Origin: Streptomyces radiopugnans
Lineage (GTDB): Bacteria > Actinomycetota > Actinomycetes > Streptomycetales > Streptomycetaceae
Assembly (NCBI RefSeq): GCF_900110735.1
Contig: NZ_FOET01000011.1
Span: 62,001 to 126,000, forward strand
DNA length: 64,000 nt
Reading direction: 5' to 3'
Positions 20,741 through 29,059 of this stretch are shown piece after piece. The position numbers and the translations under genes are program-made. The stretch's first letter is position 1. Each line of letters starts with the position of its first letter. Below the pieces are notes generated by a model. That model was not told the DNA's origin. It made no database searches and saw only the letters and a list, made by a program, of their open reading frames with translations.

Positions 20741-21748
20741 TCAGCCGCGCGGTGCCCGGCGGTAGTGGTAGGAGTGGTGATCGGCGAAGCCCATCCGGGC
20801 GTACATCGCCCGTGCGGCGGTGTTCTCCGGCTGGACCTGGAGGTACGCGGCCGAGGCCCCCTCCGCCAGCGCCGTGCGGGCCAGCTCGGCCATCACCGCC
20901 GTGGCCAGTCCCTCGCGCCGCCGCTCCGGGGCGGTCTCGACGGCGGCGAACCCCGCCCACCGGCCGTCCACCACGCACCGCCCGACGGCCGCCGGGGCGC
21001 CTTGCGGGTTGTCGCCCGGCACGGTGGCGAACCACACCGACGGGCCGCCCGCCAGCACCTTCAGCGCGTCGCCGGCCGGCCCCGAGGCGCCGCGGCCGTA
21101 CGCGGACAGCCAGGCCGCGTCCGGCCGCCGCGACAGCCGCACCCGGCCGTCCGGCTCGCGGTCGGCCAGCGGTGCGAGCGCCCCGGTGCAGAAGACCGCG
21201 AACCGCTCGGCCGTCCAGCCGCGCCGCTCCAGCTCGGCGGCCAGCAGTTCGTCGCCCCCGGCCGCGCCCGTGGAGATCTGCACCAGCGGGGGCAGCCCGC
21301 GCTCGCCGTACCAGCGCACGGTCTCGGCCAGGGCCGCGTCCAGGCCGGTGCCGGGGTCGCCCAGGGGGAGGACGGAGTTGGCGCGGCCGGTGAAGCCGCC
21401 GGAGGCGCGCAGCAGCCATCCGCCCAGGCGGGCGGTATCCACGGCGGGCCAGCCGCGCGCCGCGACCTCCACCAGCTCCCGCACCCCCGCCGCCGGGCCG
21501 CGGCGGCGGGCGGGCTCGGCGGGCACGGTCTTCCCCGCCACCAGGGCCGACTCCTCGATCACCACGCTCTGCCCGCCACGCCGTGTGATGGAGAGCACAC
21601 CGTCCTCCCAGGATGTGAGAACGCCGACCGTGTCGGTGAAGGCGGCACCGGCGTCCGCGGATCCGGTCAGACTGCGCACCGAGACACGTTTCCCCACGTC
21701 GTCGGCGCTGATGCGAAGCTCAAGTCGTCCGCCCACGGTGAACTCCAC
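20741..21748 (-). CDS. GNAT-family N-acetyltransferase
   Basis: 335 residues from the preferred GTG at 21748. An upstream GTG at 21760 is in frame but sits directly on the AGGAGGGG ribosome-binding sequence, so the later start fits better. N-terminal 70 residues form a beta-rich SH3-like segment (VSVRSLTG, VGVLTSWEDGVLSI); the C-terminal half has GNAT signatures, including the acetyl-CoA loop RREGLATAVMAELA and AARAMYARMGFADHHSYHYR at the end. Acetyl acceptor unknown. Heads a two-gene unit with the SirB1-like gene; divergent from the ferredoxin. Confidence 0.87.
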   Translation of the reverse strand: MEFTVGGRLELRISADDVGKRVSVRSLTGSADAGAAFTDTVGVLTSWEDGVLSITRRGGQSVVIEESALVAGKTVPAEPARRRGPAAGVRELVEVAARGWPAVDTARLGGWLLRASGGFTGRANSVLPLGDPGTGLDAALAETVRWYGERGLPPLVQISTGAAGGDELLAAELERRGWTAERFAVFCTGALAPLADREPDGRVRLSRRPDAAWLSAYGRGASGPAGDALKVLAGGPSVWFATVPGDNPQGAPAAVGRCVVDGRWAGFAAVETAPERRREGLATAVMAELARTALAEGASAAYLQVQPENTAARAMYARMGFADHHSYHYRRAPRG

Positions 21749-21892
21749 GTTCGTGACCACCCCTCCTGTTCGTCTCCTGCCCGGGAACGGAGATACTAGA
21801 GGCGGGCATCGACGACGCCGCGCTCCCGCGCGCCACGCGGCTCAGCCACAACCGGACCGGCTGCCCGCGCCCTACCGAGGAGGAACGACAGC

Positions 21893-22219
21893 GTGACCTA
21901 CGTCATCGCGCAGCCTTGTGTGGACCTGAAGGACAAGGCATGCATCGAGGAGTGCCCCGTCGACTGCATCTACGAGGGCCAGCGGTCCTTGTACATCCAC
22001 CCGGACGAATGCGTCGACTGCGGGGCCTGTGAGCCGGTCTGCCCGGTCGAGGCGATCTTCTACGAGGACGACGTCCCGGAGGAGTGGAAGGACTACTACA
22101 AGGCCAACGTCGAGTTCTTCGACGAGCTGGGCTCGCCCGGCGGCGCCAGCAAGCTCGGCCTGATCGAGCGCGACCACCCCTTCGTCGCCGCGCTCCCTCC
22201 GCAGAGCCACGACGAGTGA
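21893..22219 (+). CDS. fdxA: 7Fe ferredoxin (3Fe-4S/4Fe-4S)
   Basis: 108-residue electron carrier. Cys9, Cys17, Cys21 and the second cluster CVDCGACEPVCP give the 7Fe pattern: Cys9/17/50 for the 3Fe-4S centre and Cys21/40/43/46 for the 4Fe-4S centre. GTG start follows AGGAGGAA. Acidic C-terminal half (YEDDVPEEWKDY) is typical of the FdxA/FdxC group. Own terminator lies before dapC. Redox partners are not indicated. Confidence 0.93.
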   Translation: MTYVIAQPCVDLKDKACIEECPVDCIYEGQRSLYIHPDECVDCGACEPVCPVEAIFYEDDVPEEWKDYYKANVEFFDELGSPGGASKLGLIERDHPFVAALPPQSHDE

Positions 22220-22242
22220 CCCCGCGCCACCCGCAGCACTGA

Positions 22243-22287
22243 CCCCGGTCCCGTACGGCCCCGCAGCCGTGCGGGACCGGGGCTTTT
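22243..22287 (+). terminator. fdxA terminator with T-tract
   Basis: Sixteen-bp stem (22243-22258 with 22267-22282, one G-U) followed by CTTTT, a textbook intrinsic terminator. It ends 23 bases before the dapC start, so dapC depends on read-through or a start inside the stem. Confidence 0.85.
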
Positions 22288-22309
22288 CCAGGAAAGAGAG
22301 CGAAGCCAA

Positions 22310-23428
22310 GTGCCACCCCTGTCCTCCCGCCTGCCGGTCTTCCCGTGGGACCGGCTGGAGCCGTACAAGAAGACCGCGGCCGAACACCCCGACGGCATCG
22401 TGGACCTGTCCGTGGGCACCCCCGTCGACCCGGTGCCCGAGGTGGTCCGCCGGGCGCTGGCCGAGGCCGCCGACAGCCCCGGCTACCCGACGGTCTGGGG
22501 CACGGCGGAGCTGCGGGACGCGATCGTCGGCTGGAGCGAGCGGCGGCTGGGCGCGCGGGGGCTGGCGCACACCCACGTCCTGCCGGTCGTCGGCTCCAAG
22601 GAGCTGGTGGCCTGGCTGCCGATCCAGCTCGGCATCGGGGCCGGGGGCGCGGGCGCCGGCGCCGACAAGGTGGCGTACCCGCGGCTGGCCTACCCGACGT
22701 ACGAGGTGGGGGCGCGGCTGGCGGGCGCCGAGCCGGTCGTCTACGACGACTCGCCGCGTGAGCTCGACCCCGAGGGCCTGCGGCTGCTGTGGCTCAACTC
22801 CCCCTCCAACCCCACCGGCCGGGTGCTGCCCAAGGAGGAGCTGAAGGCCACCGTCGCCTGGGCGCGCGAGCACGGGGTGCTGGTCTTCAGCGACGAGTGC
22901 TACCTGGAGCTGGGCTGGGAGGCCGAGCCGGTCTCCGTCCTCCACCCGGACGTCTGCGGCGGCAGCCACGAGGGCATCGTCGCCGTCCACTCGCTGTCCA
23001 AGCGGTCCAACCTGGCGGGCTACCGGGCCGCGTTCCTGGTCGGGGACGAGGCGATCCTGGCGGAGCTGCTGCGGGTGCGCAAGCACGGCGGGATGATGGT
23101 GCCCGCCCCGGTGCAGGCCGCCACGGTGGCGGCGCTCGGCGACGACGCGCATGTGGCCGTGCAGCGCGAGCGCTACGCGGCACGGCGCGCGGCGCTGCGC
23201 ACGGCGCTTCGGGCGAGCGGTTTCCGGATCGAGCACAGCGAGGCGTCGCTGTACCTGTGGGCGACGCGCGACGAGCCCTGCTGGGACACGGTCGGGGAGC
23301 TGGCCCGGCGCGGGGTGCTGGTGGCGCCCGGCGACTTCTACGGCCCCGCGGGCGAGCGGTTCGTACGGGTCGCCTTCACGGCCACCGACGAGCGTGTGGG
23401 GGAGGCGGTGCGGCGCCTGACCGCGTGA
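22310..23428 (+). CDS. dapC: N-succinyldiaminopimelate aminotransferase
   Basis: 372-residue class I/II PLP aminotransferase that makes N-succinyl-LL-diaminopimelate precursor conversion in lysine/peptidoglycan synthesis. Fold-type I motifs: NSPSNPTGRV, FSDECYLELGWE and the PLP lysine in SLSKRSNLAGYR. Begins VPPLSSRLPVFPWD with GTG 22310 behind AAGAGAG. Adjacent to the ferredoxin, an order shared with M. tuberculosis (from memory), and two kilobases before dapE of the same pathway, which supports DapC over other aminotransferases. Confidence 0.9.
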   Translation: MPPLSSRLPVFPWDRLEPYKKTAAEHPDGIVDLSVGTPVDPVPEVVRRALAEAADSPGYPTVWGTAELRDAIVGWSERRLGARGLAHTHVLPVVGSKELVAWLPIQLGIGAGGAGAGADKVAYPRLAYPTYEVGARLAGAEPVVYDDSPRELDPEGLRLLWLNSPSNPTGRVLPKEELKATVAWAREHGVLVFSDECYLELGWEAEPVSVLHPDVCGGSHEGIVAVHSLSKRSNLAGYRAAFLVGDEAILAELLRVRKHGGMMVPAPVQAATVAALGDDAHVAVQRERYAARRAALRTALRASGFRIEHSEASLYLWATRDEPCWDTVGELARRGVLVAPGDFYGPAGERFVRVAFTATDERVGEAVRRLTA

Positions 23429-23520
23429 GGCGCGCGGGGAAGCGGGCGGGGCCCGGGGATCGTGCGATCCCCGGGCCCCGCCCGGCCGTGGTGCGTGCGC
23501 CTGCCGGCGCCGGACCGGCG

Positions 23521-24042
23521 TCAGAGCAGCGGCAGGTTCTTCCCGACCGGCGGCAGCTTGCCGGCCCCGGGCAGGCCGTCGGTCAGGGAGTCGGCCTTCA
23601 CCTGCTTGCCGACGGCGGGCATCTTGCCCTTGGCGGACTTGACGGCCTTGCCCGCCTTGGCGGCCTTGCCCTTGCCGCCGGTGGCGGGCTTGGAGGCCTC
23701 ACCGAGGAGGGAACCGGCGGTCCCCACCGTGTCGTCGGCGGTCTTCTGCACGGCCGGGACAGCGGCCTTGCCCGCGGCCCCGACGGTCCTGCCCGCGGTC
23801 GGCACGGTCTTCTCGACGGCCTTGCCGCCGGTGTCGGCCACCTGGGTGCTCGCCCTGCGCGAGGTGTCGTCGATGGTGTCGCCCAGGTTCGCGCCGTCCA
23901 GGTTGCTCACTCCGCCCAGGTTCTTGGCGGGCGGCAGGAGTTCGGCGGCGTTCGCGGAACCGGCCGCACCGACTGCGGAGGCGGCACCCGCTGCGACCAG
24001 CAGCGCGGTCCGTGCGATCCGGCGCGAGAGGGGGAGGGACAT
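23521..24042 (-). CDS. small secreted Lys/Ala/Gly-rich protein
   Basis: 173 residues. Signal peptide MSLPLSRRIARTALLVAAGA with a likely Ala-X-Ala cleavage after SANA (near residue 32). The mature part is low-complexity, rich in Ala, Gly, Lys and Thr, with repeated KAxxAGKA-like runs in the C-terminal third and no cysteines. ATG 24042 is fixed by GAAGGAG five bases upstream. No recognisable domain; function unknown. Possibly a basic envelope-associated protein. Convergent with dapC; a 444-base upstream region follows. Confidence 0.75.
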   Translation of the reverse strand: MSLPLSRRIARTALLVAAGAASAVGAAGSANAAELLPPAKNLGGVSNLDGANLGDTIDDTSRRASTQVADTGGKAVEKTVPTAGRTVGAAGKAAVPAVQKTADDTVGTAGSLLGEASKPATGGKGKAAKAGKAVKSAKGKMPAVGKQVKADSLTDGLPGAGKLPPVGKNLPLL

Positions 24043-24486
24043 GTTGCTCCTTCGACGGAGAAGAGGCTTGCTGAGGTTTCCCGCGGGCCGTCGGGCCCGG
24101 AGGGCGTCGTTGCTCATCCGGCCGGGGCGGCGCCCCCCGGACGCTGTGCCTATCGGGCCGGGAGGCCCGGAGGTTGCGGCCGTCCGGGTAAAGGATTTGC
24201 AATGCGCCGATCGCCCCGGTGGTGGGGGGAGCGGAGGACGGGGCCGCCCCGAGGGGGCCCCGGAAAGCGCCGGACCCCGGTGCGGCCAAGGATTTTCCGT
24301 GACTTCACCGGGCCCGGCGAGGGGCCGTGCCGAGGGCTTTCCGGGGACTCGGCCGCCGGGGCGTAAGACCCCCGTTCGGGTGACGGGGGGAGACGCCGTG
24401 CGGTGACGCGGCGAGGAGCCTTCGTCGTAGAGCCGTAGCGCCGCGTCACCGTTTCGCCGCACGGCCGCGCGGCGCCGGGGCGGAGG
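24043..24486. other. 444-base non-coding region with inverted repeats
   Basis: No gene supported. It holds the leader of the minus-strand secreted-protein gene and the terminator of the minus-strand gene at 24487. Inside are a CCCCCGT/ACGGGGG hairpin (24370-24390) and the nested inverted repeats described separately. No known riboswitch recognised. Confidence 0.5.
24395..24465. terminator. nested inverted repeats, probable terminator of the 24487 gene
   Basis: Inner arms 24401-24413 and 24439-24451 are a perfect 13-bp repeat with a 25-base loop; outer arms 24395-24403 and 24457-24465 are a perfect 9-bp repeat. The arms overlap on the left by three bases, so the two stems compete or stack. 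Located 22 bases after the stop of the minus-strand gene. Confidence 0.6.
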
Positions 24487-25428
24487 TCAGCGCGAGGCGG
24501 CGATGACGACCTCGGTGCCGGTGCCGGTGCCGGTGCCGTCACCGGCCGTACGCCAGCCCTCGGCGGCCCGGCCGGCCTCCCAGACCCGCTTCCCGTAGGA
24601 GACGCGCTCGATCCCCAGTTCGTGGGAGTGGGCCACGGCCCAGTGGGCCAGTTCCCAGCCGCGGCGGTCGGCGTCCGCCTCACCGGCGCGCGCCGGGGTG
24701 TGGACGGGGACGGAGACCACCGGGCCGGGCGCGCTGCGCCCGGCGCCGCCGCCGTCGAGACCGGAGGACTCGGGCAGGACGTCCGCGCCGAACTCGCGGA
24801 CCAGCCGCTCGCGCACCCGCACCGGGTCTCCGGCGGCCGTCTCCTCGGAAGTGGCCTTCGCGGGCACGCAGTTCAGGGCGGCGGCCCGGCGGCCGGTGAG
24901 CGCGGCGGCCAGCAGCGCCGCCCTGGACTCGTGCTTGGCGTAGGCGTCGGGGAAGCCGCTGCGCTGCACCCGCTGCGCGGCGACGGTCAGGGGCAGCCGC
25001 GAGTAACCCGGGATCTCCACCAGGTGCTCGTAGAACTTCCCGGCCGAGTACACCGGGTCCATGATCTGCTCCGCCGTCCCCCAGCCCTGGGAGGGCCGCT
25101 GCTGGAAGAGGCCGACGGAATCGCGGTCGCCGTAGTCGATGTTGCGCAGCGCCGACTCCTGCATGGCCGTGGCCAGGGCGATGGTGACGGCCCGCTCGGG
25201 CAGTCCGCGGGCGGATGCGACGGCCTGGATGGTCGAGGCGTTGGCGGCCTGCTGCGGTTCGATGACGTACGGCTCACCGCCGGCCGCGGTCACGGTGCAA
25301 CGCGCCGGTCCGGACCCGCCGGGGTCGTGGCGCACGAGGAGGTACCCGGCGAGTCCGAGCAGTACGACGCACGCGGCGGCCAGGCGCAGCAGCCTGCCGC
25401 GGCGCGGAGTTGAAGCTCGCTCGGACAC
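24487..25428 (-). CDS. membrane-anchored lytic-transglycosylase-like protein
   Basis: 313 residues, one membrane helix near the N-terminus (about 14-31: LRLAAACVVLLGLAGYLL), remainder outside. The middle has lysozyme/transglycosylase-like sequence: ATAMQESALRNIDYG, DSVGLFQQRPSQGWGT and DPVYSAGKFYEHL; the Glu of MQES is the candidate catalytic acid. Automatic annotation sometimes calls this family heavy-metal transporter, which the sequence does not support. GTG 25428 lies six bases after TACCTT on the minus strand, a leaderless arrangement. Divergent from dapE with only 83 bases between. Confidence 0.82.
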   Translation of the reverse strand: MSERASTPRRGRLLRLAAACVVLLGLAGYLLVRHDPGGSGPARCTVTAAGGEPYVIEPQQAANASTIQAVASARGLPERAVTIALATAMQESALRNIDYGDRDSVGLFQQRPSQGWGTAEQIMDPVYSAGKFYEHLVEIPGYSRLPLTVAAQRVQRSGFPDAYAKHESRAALLAAALTGRRAAALNCVPAKATSEETAAGDPVRVRERLVREFGADVLPESSGLDGGGAGRSAPGPVVSVPVHTPARAGEADADRRGWELAHWAVAHSHELGIERVSYGKRVWEAGRAAEGWRTAGDGTGTGTGTEVVIAASR

Positions 25429-25434
25429 GCGACA

Positions 25435-25440
25435 AAGGTA
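25435..25440 (-). promoter_or_regulatory. -10 box of leaderless minus-strand transcript
   Basis: TACCTT six bases before the GTG at 25428. Shares the 83-base divergent gap with the dapE promoter. Confidence 0.55.
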
Positions 25441-25498
25441 CCGGGCCCACCGCGTCCGGGACCCGGACGTGATGCGGATCCCACGGACGGACGCCAGG

Positions 25499-25504
25499 TA
25501 GGGT
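25499..25504 (+). promoter_or_regulatory. -10 box of leaderless dapE transcript
   Basis: TAGGGT seven bases before the dapE ATG at 25512; no ribosome-binding site between. Confidence 0.6.
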
Positions 25505-25511
25505 CGGCCGC

Positions 25512-26618
25512 ATGGAGCGTGCCCCCGAAATCCCAGGACCCGTCCCAGAGGAGGGCCTGGACCTGACCCTGGACGCGGCGTCGCTGACCGCGCGCCTCGT
25601 CGACATCCCCTCGGTCAGCGGCGACGAGAAACCGCTCGCGGACGCGATCGAGACCGCGCTGCGCGCCCTGCCGCACCTGCGCGTGGACCGGTACGGCAAC
25701 AACGTCGTCGCCCGTACCGCACTCGGCCGGGCCGAACGGGTCGTCCTCGCCGGGCACATCGACACCGTGCCGATCGCCGGCAACGTGCCCTCGCGGCTGG
25801 AGGACGGCGTGCTGTGGGGCTGCGGCACCTCCGACATGAAGGCGGGGGTCGCCGTCCAGCTCAGGATCGCCGCCACCGTGCCCGAGCCGAACCGCGACCT
25901 GACCTTCGTCTTCTACGACAACGAGGAGGTCGCCGCCCACCTCAACGGCCTCGGCCACCTGGCGCGGGCCCACCCCGACTGGCTGGCCGGGGACTTCGCG
26001 GTGCTGCTGGAGCCCTCCGAGGGGCAGGTCGAGGGCGGCTGCCAGGGCACGCTGCGGGTCGGGCTGCGCACGGCCGGGCAGCGCGCCCACTCGGCGCGTG
26101 GCTGGATGGGCGCCAACGCCATCCACGCCGCCGCGCCGATCCTGGCCCGGCTGGCCGCGTACGAGCCGAGGCGGCCGGTGGTCGACGGGCTGGAGTTCCG
26201 CGAGGGCCTCAACGCCGTGGGGATCACCGGCGGCGTCGCGGGCAACGTCATCCCCGACGAGTGCACCGTGACCGTCAACTACCGCTACGCGCCCGACCTC
26301 ACCGAGGAGGAGGCGCTCGCCCACGTGCGGGAGGTGTTCGCCGACTGCGGTGTGGCGGAGTTCGAGGTGGACGACAGCTCCGGTCCGGCGCGGCCCGGCC
26401 TGACGCACCCCGCCGCGGCGGCCTTCGTGGAGGCGGTCGGCGGCGAGGTGCGGCCGAAGTACGGCTGGACCGACGTCTCCCGGTTCAGCGCACTGGGCGT
26501 GCCCGCCGTCAACTACGGCCCCGGGGACCCGAATCTGGCGCACAAGCGCGACGAGAGGGTCGAGACCGCGCTGATCGGGCACTGCGAGGAGCGGCTGCGC
26601 GCCTGGCTTACCGCCTGA
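25512..26618 (+). CDS. dapE: succinyl-diaminopimelate desuccinylase
   Basis: 368-residue M20 metallohydrolase that cleaves N-succinyl-LL-diaminopimelate to diaminopimelate and succinate. Metal-binding motifs AGHIDTVP, GCGTSDMKAG, DNEEVAA and LEPSEG are intact and the dimerisation lid lies between about 180 and 290. Cytoplasmic. Runs toward the LOG-protein gene with a terminator between them. Together with dapC shows the succinylase branch of diaminopimelate synthesis. Confidence 0.95.
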   Translation: MERAPEIPGPVPEEGLDLTLDAASLTARLVDIPSVSGDEKPLADAIETALRALPHLRVDRYGNNVVARTALGRAERVVLAGHIDTVPIAGNVPSRLEDGVLWGCGTSDMKAGVAVQLRIAATVPEPNRDLTFVFYDNEEVAAHLNGLGHLARAHPDWLAGDFAVLLEPSEGQVEGGCQGTLRVGLRTAGQRAHSARGWMGANAIHAAAPILARLAAYEPRRPVVDGLEFREGLNAVGITGGVAGNVIPDECTVTVNYRYAPDLTEEEALAHVREVFADCGVAEFEVDDSSGPARPGLTHPAAAAFVEAVGGEVRPKYGWTDVSRFSALGVPAVNYGPGDPNLAHKRDERVETALIGHCEERLRAWLTA

Positions 26619-26640
26619 TCCGCTGGGTATCGGCTGATCC

Positions 26641-26669
26641 GCGGGGCCGCACCGCCGGTGCGGCCCCGC
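26641..26669 (+). terminator. dapE terminator
   Basis: Perfect 13-bp stem (26641-26653 with 26657-26669), three-base loop, 22 bases after the dapE stop. Confidence 0.8.
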
Positions 26670-26772
26670 GACATCCGGTGGCCGCCGGTGCGTCCGGGGA
26701 AGTTCCGCTCCGCGTGATCCGGACCTGCGTACCCTGGCGGCCTGTACGTCGGCGTCGACAAGGGAGTACGGC

Positions 26773-27573
26773 ATGGCCAGTGCGGAGGAGTTCGAGCAGG
26801 GGGACGCGCCGCGGGAGCAGCGCCTCGGACCGGTGGTGCGCCGCCACGGCCAGGTGCAGCACAGCACCACCGACCAGCGTCTGCTGGACACCGCCGGCCC
26901 CTCGGACTGGCTGCACCAGGACCCGTGGCGGGTCATGCGCATCCAGTCGGAGTTCGTCGAGGGCTTCGGCACCCTGACCGAGGTCGGCCCCGCCATCAGC
27001 GTCTTCGGCTCGGCGCGCACTCCCCAGGGATCGCCCGAGTACGAGGCCGGGGTGCGGATCGGGCGGGCGCTGGTGGAGGCCGGCTTCGCGGTGATCACCG
27101 GCGGCGGCCCGGGCGCGATGGAGGCGGCCAACAAGGGCGCCAGGGAGGCGGGCGGCACCTCGGTCGGCCTGGGCATCGAGCTGCCCTTCGAGCAGGGGAT
27201 GAACCAGTACGTCGACATCGGCGTCAACTTCCGCTACTTCTTCGTGCGCAAGACGATGTTCGTGAAGTACGCCAGCGGCTTCGTCGTCCTGCCGGGCGGC
27301 ATGGGCACGATGGACGAGCTGTTCGAGGCGATCACCCTGGTCCAGACGCGGAAGGTCACCCGCTTCCCGATCGTGCTGTTCGGCACGGACTACTGGCGGG
27401 GGCTGGTGGACTGGCTGCGCGCCACCGTCGTGCCCAGCGGGAAGATCAGCCCCCACGACATGGAGCTCTTCCACCTCACCGACGACGTGGACGAGGCGAT
27501 CGCGCTGGTCACCAAGGAGACCTCCGGCAAGGGCGCGCCGGGGGACGGCTTCCGGGCGGAGGACCCGGACTGA
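26773..27573 (+). CDS. LOG family (TIGR00730) Rossmann-fold protein
   Basis: 266 residues. Nucleotide-binding GGGPGAMEAANKGAREAGG and the LOG signature PGGMGTMDELFE (PGGxGTxxE) are both present. LOG proteins release free cytokinin-type bases from nucleoside monophosphates; in M. tuberculosis the homologue Rv1205 makes cytokinins, but the physiological substrate in Streptomyces is unknown. AGGGAG precedes ATG 26773. The first 55 residues (Arg/Gln-rich) are a non-conserved extension. Convergent with the folP2-like gene. Confidence 0.92.
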   Translation: MASAEEFEQGDAPREQRLGPVVRRHGQVQHSTTDQRLLDTAGPSDWLHQDPWRVMRIQSEFVEGFGTLTEVGPAISVFGSARTPQGSPEYEAGVRIGRALVEAGFAVITGGGPGAMEAANKGAREAGGTSVGLGIELPFEQGMNQYVDIGVNFRYFFVRKTMFVKYASGFVVLPGGMGTMDELFEAITLVQTRKVTRFPIVLFGTDYWRGLVDWLRATVVPSGKISPHDMELFHLTDDVDEAIALVTKETSGKGAPGDGFRAEDPD

Positions 27574-27610
27574 CCGGTCCGGCGCACCCCGGCCGGCACT
27601 CCCGGCCGGC

Positions 27611-27634
27611 GCGGCCCGGCCGGGGCCGGGCCGC
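27611..27634. terminator. bidirectional terminator
   Basis: GC-only inverted repeat, 11-bp arms (27611-27621 and 27624-27634), in the gap between two convergent genes; in practice a 10-bp stem with a four-base loop. Confidence 0.6.
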
Positions 27635-27654
27635 GGCTCAGGCCGGAGCGCGGC

Positions 27655-28515
27655 TCAGGCCAGACCGCGGCGGGTCACGGCCGGCGGGCGCAGACCCGCG
27701 ATGGAGGCCACCATGTCGAGCACCTGCCGGGTCTCGGCCACCTCGTGGACGCGGTAGACCCGCGCGCCCAGCCAGGCGGAGACCGCGGTCGTGGCCAGGG
27801 TCCCGGTCAGCCGCTCCTTGACGGGCCGGTCCAGGGTCTCCCCGACGAAGTCCTTGTTGGACAGCGACACCAGCACCGGCCATCCGGTGGCCACCATCTC
27901 CTCCAGCCGCCGGGTGACCTCCAGCGAGTGGCGGGTGTTCTTGCCGAAGTCGTGTCCGGGGTCGATCAGCACCGCGTCGCGCCGCACCCCCGCCGCGACC
28001 GCGCGCTCGGCGAGCGCGACCGTACGGCGCAGCACATCGGCCATGACGTCGTCGTACGCCACCCGGTGCGGGCGGGTGCGCGGCGCGGCGCCACCGGTGT
28101 GGGTGCACACCAGCCCGGCGCCGTACCGCGCCGCCACCTCGGCCAGCTTCGGATCCACGCCGCCCCAGGCGTCGTTGAGCAGGTCCGCGCCCGCCTCGCA
28201 GACCGCCTCGCCGACCTCGTGCCGCCAGGTGTCCACGCTGATCACCACGTCCGGCCAGCGCCGCCGCACCTCGGCGACGAAACCCGCCGTGCGCCGCACC
28301 TCCTCCTCGGCGGAGACCTCCTCGCCGGGACCGGCCTTCACACCCCCTATGTCGATGATGGCGGCGCCCTCCGAGACCGCCTGCCCGACCCGGTCCAGCG
28401 CCGGTCCGTCGCGGAAGGTGGCGCCCCGGTCGTAGAAGGAGTCCGGAGTCCGGTTCACGATGGCCATGACCACCGTCTCGTGCTCGCCGAACTCGCGCCG
28501 TCCCAGCCGCAGCAT
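27655..28515 (-). CDS. folP2: FolP2-like dihydropteroate synthase homologue
   Basis: 286-residue TIM barrel of the pterin-binding family. ATG 28515 is supported by GGAGGAGAGGA upstream. Early barrel motif NRTPDSFYDRGATF is present, but the loop that in functional synthases carries GGESTRPG reads GGVKAGPGEEV here. That variant is the mark of FolP2 paralogues; mycobacterial FolP2 was reported to lack dihydropteroate synthase activity (from memory). Context also matches M. tuberculosis folP2 (LOG, DivIVA-like and tag neighbours). So folate synthesis should not be assumed; the substrate is unknown. Divergent from the DivIVA-motif gene. Confidence 0.88.
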   Translation of the reverse strand: MLRLGRREFGEHETVVMAIVNRTPDSFYDRGATFRDGPALDRVGQAVSEGAAIIDIGGVKAGPGEEVSAEEEVRRTAGFVAEVRRRWPDVVISVDTWRHEVGEAVCEAGADLLNDAWGGVDPKLAEVAARYGAGLVCTHTGGAAPRTRPHRVAYDDVMADVLRRTVALAERAVAAGVRRDAVLIDPGHDFGKNTRHSLEVTRRLEEMVATGWPVLVSLSNKDFVGETLDRPVKERLTGTLATTAVSAWLGARVYRVHEVAETRQVLDMVASIAGLRPPAVTRRGLA

Positions 28516-28645
28516 CCGCTGTCCTCTCCTCCCGCGGTCCCCCGGCACCGCACAGTGCCCCGCAGCCGACCCTAGCCCTCCCGCCGTGGCACGATCACAG
28601 GAGACCTGTACCTGCCGTTTGGCGTGTCGGACCCGGGGAGATGGC

Positions 28646-29059
28646 GTGTTCTGGTTTCTGCTGATCGCGTTGGTCGTGGTGGTCGCCGCGGTCGCGCTGG
28701 CGGTGGTGGGCAGCGGCGACGGGCCGGGCCGCACCGCGACGGGCGGACTCGCCGACGCCCTCCCGGACCGGACCGACGCCTGGCTGCCGCCCGACCGCCC
28801 CCTGAACCGCGCCGACCTGGACGCGCTGCGGCTGCCGCAGGCCGTACGGGGCTACCGGATGGAGGAGGTGGACGACGTGCTGGACCGGCTCGGCGCCGAA
28901 CTGGCCGAGCGCGACGCCCGGATCGCCGAGCTGGAGGCGTCGCTGGCGGGCACGCAGGCGACCGCGCTGGGCGGGCCCGACATGTTCGGCAAGCCCGGCG
29001 AGGACCCCGGGGACCGCCCCGGCACGGCTCCCGGCGACGGCGCCGGGGAGCGGCGGTGA
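28646..29059 (+). CDS. DivIVA-motif membrane protein
   Basis: 137 residues. One membrane helix at the start (FWFLLIALVVVVAAVALAVV), then a short linker and the DivIVA-like coiled-coil motif RGYRMEEVDDVLDRLGAELAER (about 75-98), ending in a disordered Gly/Asp/Pro tail. GTG 28646 follows GGGGAG. Overlaps the next gene by four bases (GTGA), so coupled to tag. Counterpart of M. tuberculosis Rv1209 by position and motif. A role at cell poles or septa is inferred from the motif only. Confidence 0.82.
   Translation: MFWFLLIALVVVVAAVALAVVGSGDGPGRTATGGLADALPDRTDAWLPPDRPLNRADLDALRLPQAVRGYRMEEVDDVLDRLGAELAERDARIAELEASLAGTQATALGGPDMFGKPGEDPGDRPGTAPGDGAGERR

Noticed and set aside
24043..24486. ydaO/c-di-AMP riboswitch upstream of the secreted protein
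   Set aside because: Considered because such switches precede wall-protein genes; the conserved core sequences were not found.
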